From: Flagellimonas marinaquae
GTDB taxonomy: Bacteria > Bacteroidota > Bacteroidia > Flavobacteriales > Flavobacteriaceae
Assembly (NCBI RefSeq): GCF_003992675.1
Contig: NZ_RZMZ01000012.1
Coordinates: forward strand, 34,393-98,392
DNA: 64,000 nucleotides
Direction: 5' to 3'
A program made the translations under genes and the position numbers. This document shows positions 57,384 to 64,000 of the stretch, one piece after another; position 1 is the first letter of the stretch, and each line of letters begins with the position of its first letter. The notes beneath the pieces were generated by a model. It made no database searches. It was not told the DNA's origin and was given only the letters and a program-made list of their open reading frames with translations.

Positions 57384-60300
57384 ATGAAAGAACACTACTC
57401 CGCAGTGCATAGGTTCGTGGGATTCCTTTGCCTGTTTTTCCTATTAATTTATGGACCTTCACTATCAGCACAGGTGAGCTTTTCACAGACCTTGCTGAAT
57501 TATAACGGAAATCAAAATTTAAGCGGTGGCGTGACCGGCATGATGTTTGGGCCCGATAACCGACTCTATGTGACCTCACTTCACGGAAAAGTGAACATTT
57601 TTAGCATCGAACGAAACGGGACCAACGATTATCAGGTGACCGATGTGGAAGTATTGGATGATATTCAAGACATTGTGAACCATGATGATGACGGCACAGC
57701 CTGCAGCGGAAGTTTTTTTCAGTGCAATAACAGGGAAACCATTGGAATAGTGGTTACAGGATCGGCCCAAAATCCTGTCTTTTATGTATCCTCCAGTGAC
57801 GTTAGAATCGGTGCCGGTTCGGGAGGAGGAAACGGCGATGTGGGCCTGGATACCAATTCGGGGGTTATTACAAGATTCAGCTGGACCGGTAGTTCATGGG
57901 ATGTGGTGGATATTGTTCGAGGCTTGCCTAGATCAGAGGAGAATCACGCCACTAATGGATTGGATTTAGTTACTATTGGAGGTAAACCCTATTTATTGGT
58001 CGCACAGGGCGGACATACTAATGGAGGAGGGCCTTCGGTAAACTTTGTTTTTTCTACTGAGTATGCACTTGCTGCGGCTGTTTTGGCCATAGACCTTGAA
58101 GCTATTGACAGTTTACCTGTTCAATTGGACAATGGAAGAAAATATATCTACGATTTGCCAACACTCGATGATCCCACACGTCCGAATGCCAATGGCATTA
58201 CCGACCCGGACACTCCTGGATACGACGGTGTAGACGTTAACGACCCCTGGGGGGGTAATGATGGCTTGAACCAGGCCAAAGTGGTGCCCAATGGACCTGT
58301 TAAAATACTTTCGCCAGGATATAGGAATGCTTATGATTTAGTTGTGACCAAATCGGGTGCCCTATATGTAACCGACAATGGAGCCAATGGGGGATGGGGC
58401 GGTTTTCCTGTAAATGAAGGAACTGCCAACGTCAATAACGATTATGATCCCAACGAGCCAGGAAGTCAATCCTATTCTGGCGGTGAACACATCAACAATA
58501 AAGACCATCTGCAATTGGTGACTACGGACTTATCTTCCTACGTATTTGGGCAGTATTATGGAGGACATCCAAACCCTGTTAGGGCAAATCCCTCAGGTGC
58601 AGGGTTGTATACTGCTCCGGGAGATGGAAATGCGGGTGCTGTTTTTAGGACCCAGATATACGACCCAAGTTCACCGGGCAGTGGATATACTAGTAATCCC
58701 GCTATTGCACTTCCGGCAGATTGGCCTCCTGTTCCTTTGGAATTGGCCAATGTTGTTGAAGGGGACTGGCGTGGACCAGATGAGGATAATCCCGATGGGC
58801 CCTTGGACGGAGAAATAGCCGTTTGGGGAACAAATACCAATGGAATTGCAGAATACCGGGCATCAAACTTTAATGGCGCCATGCAAGGCGATTTATTGGC
58901 AACAGCCAGCAATGGAAATATCAGAAGGGTTCAGCTGACCGCTAATGGCCAATTGGAAAACCTGAACCAAAGCTTTTTGTCTGGGACCAAAGGATATATT
59001 TTGGGAATTGCCACGACCGATGACGATGAAATTTTTCCCGGAACCATTTGGACCGGCGATTTGAGCGGTAATATCCAGGTTTTTGAACCTCTTGATTTTG
59101 TAGAATGTATTTTACCGGGTAGTCCAGGTTATGAACCCACTGCGGATAACGATTTTGATGGCTATTCCAATCAGGATGAAATTGACAATGGTACCGATAT
59201 CTGCAATGGGGGTTCCCAACCATCGGATTTTGATAGTTTGCAAGGAGGAACGCTGGTTTCCGATTTGAACGATACTGATGATGACTTCGATGGTATTCCG
59301 GATATTGAAGACCCTTTTCAATTAGGTGACCCGAGTACTGGAGGGAGTGATGCCTTTAACCTGCCCGTAGCCAATGACTTTTTTAATTATCAACAAGGAT
59401 TGGGAGGTTATCTTGGTTTGGGACTCACCGGATTTATGAACAGCGGAATAGGAAACGGGAACTGGTTGAATTACATCGATAGGCGGGATGACCCCAATGA
59501 CCCCAACCCTAATGATGTTATGGGCGGAGCACCAGGAATCGTTACGATGCACATGACATCAGGAACCGCTCTAGGAACCACCAATACTCAGGAAAAAGGA
59601 CTGCAATATGGTGCCCAAGTCGATGCATCTACTGGGATTTTCCGGATTACTGGAGGTATGGTCGGATTCACAGGAGCTTCACGACTCTATGGAAATACGG
59701 CAGCAACCAATGGAGAACTGGGATTTTTTATTGGGGATGGAACCCAATCCAATTATATCAAATTTGTAGTCAATACCAATGGATTCGTTGTCCAACAAGA
59801 AATAAACGACATTCCCGGAACACCAATTTCCGTGGGTATTGCCGAATCCAATCGTCCCGAAAGCGGAATTTTGTTTCATTTTATAGTAGACCCAACGACC
59901 GGAACCGTAAACTTTGAATATCAAATTGATGGGGCTAGCCCTGTGCAAATTGGTGAAGTGAGCGCAATGGGCACTATATTGGAAGCCATTCAAAACCCAG
60001 GAACAGACTTGGCGCTAGGACTTATTGGAACTTCAAATACCGAAGGAGTGGAACTGGAGGGCAGCTGGGACTTTTTGAACATCAGTGGAAGTTCACCTAC
60101 CGTAGTACAGAATATCTCCGATTTGGAAAAAATCGTTGGATCTTCTGATGAAATCATTGATTTAAACACCGTTTTTGATGATAATCAAGGAGTGGTAAAT
60201 TTAAATTATGAGGTAACGAACAATACCAATCCTGAAATAGGAGCAGCTATAGTAGGCAGTACATTGACTATTTCATTCCCTTCAACCACCGCACAAAGTA

Positions 60301-63300
60301 CGATTACCGTTAGGGCGACGGATGGTGAGTCCCTGTTTGTAGAAACATCATTCACAGTTACAGTGATAGAAGAAGGTATTGTATTGTATAGGGTGAATGC
60401 TGGTGGCCCTGCAATAACTTCCATTGACGACGGAATGGACTGGGTTGCTGATCAAACCTCGAATAACTCTCCCTTTTTGTCGGAACCCGGTTCAAATAGT
60501 ACCTATGTGGGGGGTATAACCAATTTGCATTCTACTGTCGATGCGAATGTTGCCCCTTTGGGCATCTTCAATACGGAACGGTTTGATACAACAAGCGGAG
60601 CTCCGAATATGACCTATTCTTTTCCTGTTCCGAACAATGGTAACTATGAAATACGACTCTATATGGGGAACGGCTATTCGGGAACATCCCAGCCAGGAGA
60701 TCGTATTTTTGATGTGCTGATAGAAGGAATTGACTTACCACTCTTAAAAGATATTGATCTGTCTGCTACATACGGACATGGAACGGGAGGTGTGGTCAGT
60801 CGCATTGTAAAAGTAAGTGATGGAGTCATTGATATAGAGTTTTTGCATGGTGCTATAGAAAATCCGCTAGTGAATGGAATAGAAATTTTGGATGTGGCCG
60901 ATAACGATACCCCTATTTATGTGTTCGATATTCCAAATCAATCCAACAACCTCGGAGAGCAACTCGATGGAAGTTTGATTGTAGATGCCAATGGAGGTGA
61001 TGGCAACCTCACCTTCACTGCTGAAGGCTTGCCGCCCGGACTCTTTATTGAACCTACCAATGGGCAAATTGGCGGTACCGTTGATGCAAATGCAGCACAA
61101 GGAAGCCCTTATGCGGTTACCATAACCATTGATGACAATGATGGCATAACCTCAGATGCTACCACGATAAACTTTCAATGGACCATAGAGGGAGAATATT
61201 TTTGGACAGATAAAAGTGAAAACCTTAACTATACCGCCCGACATGAAAATTCCTTTGTGCAGGCAGGAGACAAATTTTATCTCATGGGAGGTCGTGAAAA
61301 TTCCCAGACCATTGACATTTATGATTACACAACAAATACATGGACATCGGTCGCCAACTCAGCTCCAATGGAATTCAACCATTTCCAAGCTACCGAGTAT
61401 AAAGGCCTAATCTGGGTTATTGGTTCTTTTCAGACCAATGCTTTTCCAAACGAAGTTCCAGCTGAATTTATTTGGATGTTTGACCCTTCAAGTCAGGAGT
61501 GGATTCAAGGTCCCGAAATACCTGAAAACAGACGGAGAGGGTCCGCCGGATTGGTGGTCTATCAAGATAACTTCTTTATCCTAGGTGGAAATACAGATGG
61601 ACATGATGGGGGATACGTACCGTGGTTTGATGTATATGACCCATCCACGGGAACATGGACTTCGTTAACCGATGCGCCTAGGGCAAGGGACCATTTTTCA
61701 GCGGTAATCATTGACGATAAGCTATATGCTGCTGGGGGAAGACTTTCTGGTGGTACGGGAGGAGTTTGGGCACCTACCATAGCCGAAGTCGATGTGTATG
61801 ATTTTACAAACGGCACTTGGAGCACCTTACCTAGTGCACAAAATATTCCAACCCCCAGGGGCGGAGCCGCCACGGTCAATTTTAATGACAAATTGGTTGT
61901 TATTGGAGGAGAGGTTGAAGATGAGGTGGTATATGGTGTATTGACCGATGACGCCTTGAAGATTACAGAAGAATATGACCCAATTTCATCTTCCTGGACA
62001 CGACTGCCCGACTTAAACCATGAAAGACATGGAACCCAAGCCATTGTTTCTGGCCCAGGGGTGCACATATTGGCAGGATCTCCGAGCAGGGGAGGAGGAA
62101 ACCAAAAGAATATGGAGTTTTTGGGAATAGATGCCCCCGTAGGAACGCCAAGTCAGTCCAGTACATTACAAGCTCCTGAGAGCGTTGTTTTTGAGGATGC
62201 CCAACCGATAGAAATAGATTTATCTGTAGTGAATGGAAACGTCGGGATTTTTGTTCGCTCTATGGAAATTACTGGTGCCAACGCCTCGGATTTTAGTATT
62301 GATTCTGGGGAGCTTACGAATGTATTTCTTGGTCCGGGACAAACCCATGCCTTTACCGTTTCATTGGCAGGGGTTGATGAAACCAAAACTGCAACTTTGA
62401 CTATTGAGCACGGTAACTCAGATACCACAATAATAGCGCTTAGCAATAATCCAGATGGTACGTTTACGGTGACCAATCCAGGTGATCAAAATAATAATGA
62501 GGGAGATATAGTTTCCTTACAAATTCAAGCGACCAGTACCAACACCCTCAGTTATAGTGCCACTGGATTACCACCCAACTTGACCATTGACGAAAATACA
62601 GGAGTTATTTCGGGTACTATTGACGGCGGTATGGTAAGTGATGGAGGAACAGCATTCAACGAAGAAAACGGATTGGTGATTGTGGAGGCCGAATCTGGCA
62701 GCACCGCTGGGTGGGATTTGACCACCTTGGACGGGGAAATAGGTATTATCGCCAATAACAACAGTTTTAGTGGTCAGAACGGGTCTACCATACCTTATGA
62801 AATCAACATTGCACAAGCAGGGGTGTATCGATTCAATTGGAGAAATTTTTATTCGGGAGGTAGCTCAACGGACGAAAACGACAACTGGTTGAGATTTCCG
62901 AACAACGACGATGTCTGGTTCTTTGGTTTTGACGAATCTGCTGGAAACCCCGGTAATGAGGCCGCCATAATTGCAAACCTCCAAGGTTCCCAGACGGATA
63001 TCGTATTTCCGAGGGGAACATCAAGAATTACCACTGCAACCACTCCAGAAGGGTCAAGCAGTAACGGTTACTTGAAAATATATCGTAGTGGTGGTTCTTC
63101 CGAGGTCTATGACTGGCAAGCAAGGACCAGTGATAATGATCCCCATGGAATTTATATATGGTTCGTGAATCCAGGCACTTATACCATGGAAATATCCGAA
63201 CGCTCCTCCGGCCATGCCATTGATCGTTTTGCCTTGTACAAGGTTGACCAATATGGCTTCAATTACAACCCCAACAATCTCACAGACCTTTCCGAATCAC

Positions 63301-64000
63301 AAAAGGGAGGTAGTATGGGAGGTCCAGGGGCAGCGGACAATAGTCCATATAACGTATCCGTTACCGTAACCGATAACGGAAATCCTGGAGGTACCGAAAC
63401 TGTTGATTTCATATGGTACGTTGGTCAAGTTGGAAGTAGCGGCGTTCCTACCGCAAATGCTTCTGCCGATATAACATCTGGCGACGCCCCGTTGGAGGTA
63501 CAGTTTACGGGGAGCAATTCCGTGGACGATGTGGGGATAAGCAGTTACCAATGGAACTTTGGAGACGGCAGTGCGGTCTCGACGGATGCCGACCCTGTCC
63601 ATACCTATGCCAATACGGGCACGTACAGTGCGGTTCTCACCGTTACCGATGCGAACGGTCAGACCGACACCGACACGGTTTCCATCAACGTGACGGGCCC
63701 CATCAGCGAGGGCGTGACAAGCCTTACCTTGGTGGATGCATCGACGGACACCGACCTTTTCAATATTTCCGATGGACAGCAGCTTGACCTGGGCCCCACG
63801 GGCGGGCAGTCGCTGAACGTTCGGGCGAATACCTTGGGCAATCCGGGTAGTGTGCTACTTCAATTAACAGGCCCAGAGACCGTTTCGCGCCGTGAAGGAG
63901 TGGCACCTTACGCACTGTTCGGGGATATATCGGGCAACTATGAAGCGCAGGACCTTCCCTTGGGAGACTACACCTTGACTGCCACGGCCTACAACGGTGG
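57384..64000 (+). CDS. Second giant secreted multidomain protein (paralog), C-terminus cut by window edge
   Basis: The frame opens at the ATG at 57384 and runs to the window end without a stop, at least 2205 residues. A signal peptide (cut near LSAQ, residue 30) is followed by the same order as its paralog: propeller (to about 574), DFDGYSNQDEIDNGTD calcium-binding linker (590-651), unassigned region (651-905), Ig/cadherin-like (908-998), one malectin domain (999-1172), Ig-like (1172-1270), Kelch (1271-1583), CBM-like insert (about 1756-1971), and one PKD domain (2016-2103). A tail domain (from about 2105, VTSLTLVDASTDTD) not found in paralog 1 comes next. The second malectin-Ig module of paralog 1 is missing. 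From about 63480 GC rises to 58%. The C-terminal sorting domain would lie outside the window. Confidence 0.88.
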   Translation, partial: MKEHYSAVHRFVGFLCLFFLLIYGPSLSAQVSFSQTLLNYNGNQNLSGGVTGMMFGPDNRLYVTSLHGKVNIFSIERNGTNDYQVTDVEVLDDIQDIVNHDDDGTACSGSFFQCNNRETIGIVVTGSAQNPVFYVSSSDVRIGAGSGGGNGDVGLDTNSGVITRFSWTGSSWDVVDIVRGLPRSEENHATNGLDLVTIGGKPYLLVAQGGHTNGGGPSVNFVFSTEYALAAAVLAIDLEAIDSLPVQLDNGRKYIYDLPTLDDPTRPNANGITDPDTPGYDGVDVNDPWGGNDGLNQAKVVPNGPVKILSPGYRNAYDLVVTKSGALYVTDNGANGGWGGFPVNEGTANVNNDYDPNEPGSQSYSGGEHINNKDHLQLVTTDLSSYVFGQYYGGHPNPVRANPSGAGLYTAPGDGNAGAVFRTQIYDPSSPGSGYTSNPAIALPADWPPVPLELANVVEGDWRGPDEDNPDGPLDGEIAVWGTNTNGIAEYRASNFNGAMQGDLLATASNGNIRRVQLTANGQLENLNQSFLSGTKGYILGIATTDDDEIFPGTIWTGDLSGNIQVFEPLDFVECILPGSPGYEPTADNDFDGYSNQDEIDNGTDICNGGSQPSDFDSLQGGTLVSDLNDTDDDFDGIPDIEDPFQLGDPSTGGSDAFNLPVANDFFNYQQGLGGYLGLGLTGFMNSGIGNGNWLNYIDRRDDPNDPNPNDVMGGAPGIVTMHMTSGTALGTTNTQEKGLQYGAQVDASTGIFRITGGMVGFTGASRLYGNTAATNGELGFFIGDGTQSNYIKFVVNTNGFVVQQEINDIPGTPISVGIAESNRPESGILFHFIVDPTTGTVNFEYQIDGASPVQIGEVSAMGTILEAIQNPGTDLALGLIGTSNTEGVELEGSWDFLNISGSSPTVVQNISDLEKIVGSSDEIIDLNTVFDDNQGVVNLNYEVTNNTNPEIGAAIVGSTLTISFPSTTAQSTITVRATDGESLFVETSFTVTVIEEGIVLYRVNAGGPAITSIDDGMDWVADQTSNNSPFLSEPGSNSTYVGGITNLHSTVDANVAPLGIFNTERFDTTSGAPNMTYSFPVPNNGNYEIRLYMGNGYSGTSQPGDRIFDVLIEGIDLPLLKDIDLSATYGHGTGGVVSRIVKVSDGVIDIEFLHGAIENPLVNGIEILDVADNDTPIYVFDIPNQSNNLGEQLDGSLIVDANGGDGNLTFTAEGLPPGLFIEPTNGQIGGTVDANAAQGSPYAVTITIDDNDGITSDATTINFQWTIEGEYFWTDKSENLNYTARHENSFVQAGDKFYLMGGRENSQTIDIYDYTTNTWTSVANSAPMEFNHFQATEYKGLIWVIGSFQTNAFPNEVPAEFIWMFDPSSQEWIQGPEIPENRRRGSAGLVVYQDNFFILGGNTDGHDGGYVPWFDVYDPSTGTWTSLTDAPRARDHFSAVIIDDKLYAAGGRLSGGTGGVWAPTIAEVDVYDFTNGTWSTLPSAQNIPTPRGGAATVNFNDKLVVIGGEVEDEVVYGVLTDDALKITEEYDPISSSWTRLPDLNHERHGTQAIVSGPGVHILAGSPSRGGGNQKNMEFLGIDAPVGTPSQSSTLQAPESVVFEDAQPIEIDLSVVNGNVGIFVRSMEITGANASDFSIDSGELTNVFLGPGQTHAFTVSLAGVDETKTATLTIEHGNSDTTIIALSNNPDGTFTVTNPGDQNNNEGDIVSLQIQATSTNTLSYSATGLPPNLTIDENTGVISGTIDGGMVSDGGTAFNEENGLVIVEAESGSTAGWDLTTLDGEIGIIANNNSFSGQNGSTIPYEINIAQAGVYRFNWRNFYSGGSSTDENDNWLRFPNNDDVWFFGFDESAGNPGNEAAIIANLQGSQTDIVFPRGTSRITTATTPEGSSSNGYLKIYRSGGSSEVYDWQARTSDNDPHGIYIWFVNPGTYTMEISERSSGHAIDRFALYKVDQYGFNYNPNNLTDLSESQKGGSMGGPGAADNSPYNVSVTVTDNGNPGGTETVDFIWYVGQVGSSGVPTANASADITSGDAPLEVQFTGSNSVDDVGISSYQWNFGDGSAVSTDADPVHTYANTGTYSAVLTVTDANGQTDTDTVSINVTGPISEGVTSLTLVDASTDTDLFNISDGQQLDLGPTGGQSLNVRANTLGNPGSVLLQLTGPETVSRREGVAPYALFGDISGNYEAQDLPLGDYTLTATAYNG

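Overview
The window looks like chromosome of a Flavobacteriaceae member (Bacteroidota), most likely a marine Muricauda/Allomuricauda-type genus. That placement is inference from protein style, not a database match. The signs are a type IX secretion (T9SS) type A sorting domain, a bacillithiol-type BshA, a Bacteroidota-type LptD, lipoproteins with short lipoboxes, several non-ATG starts, and promoter -7 boxes fitting the Bacteroidota consensus TAnnTTTG. No rRNA, tRNA, CRISPR array, insertion sequence or phage gene was found.

1-24.9 kb is core genome. A leftward operon (tsaD, rsmE, a DUF4159 protein, and an AI-2E-type permease cut by the left edge) diverges from a large TamB-like gene. Then come pfkA-gapA and a BadF-type sugar kinase, converging on ridA. 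Envelope genes follow: lptD, divergent from an Amidase_3 with a SPOR-like tail; an MlaD/MCE lipid-transport protein; and two Fe-S subunits resembling heterodisulfide reductase, the second missing most ligand cysteines in its first CCG half. After these are a GH3-serine hydrolase fusion, bshA, a small lipoprotein and an OmpA-family protein that ends at a strong bidirectional terminator.

24.9-44.8 kb is an exopolysaccharide (EPS) or capsule locus. Leftward genes encode UDP-glucose dehydrogenase, a UDP-glucuronate 4-epimerase type enzyme, four GT4 glycosyltransferases, a Wzy-type polymerase, a MurJ/Wzx-type flippase, three ATP-grasp ligases (two TupA-like, one sugar-transfer-associated) and a pectate-lyase-like lipoprotein. 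Rightward genes encode the export lipoprotein Wza, the tyrosine autokinase Wzc and a GT14 transferase. The two halves diverge from a 507-base intergenic region. Sampled lines between about 26.1 and 34.2 kb have 28-37% GC, against roughly 45-55% in the flanks, so the middle looks like an exchangeable cassette. The enzyme set suggests a uronic-acid polymer whose carboxyl groups may be amidated with amino acids or peptides.

45.3-64 kb holds two giant, paralogous secreted proteins (3002 residues, and at least 2205 residues cut by the right edge). Both combine a sugar-dehydrogenase-like propeller, a calcium-binding linker, malectin, Ig-like, Kelch, CBM-like and PKD domains. Between them lie the initiating polyprenyl-phosphate sugar transferase and a short membrane protein resembling the front half of CapD/FlaA1. 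The second giant ends in a markedly GC-rich stretch that starts at its PKD domain, a sign of module exchange. The giants may bind or organise the EPS made next door; that link rests on position and domain content only.
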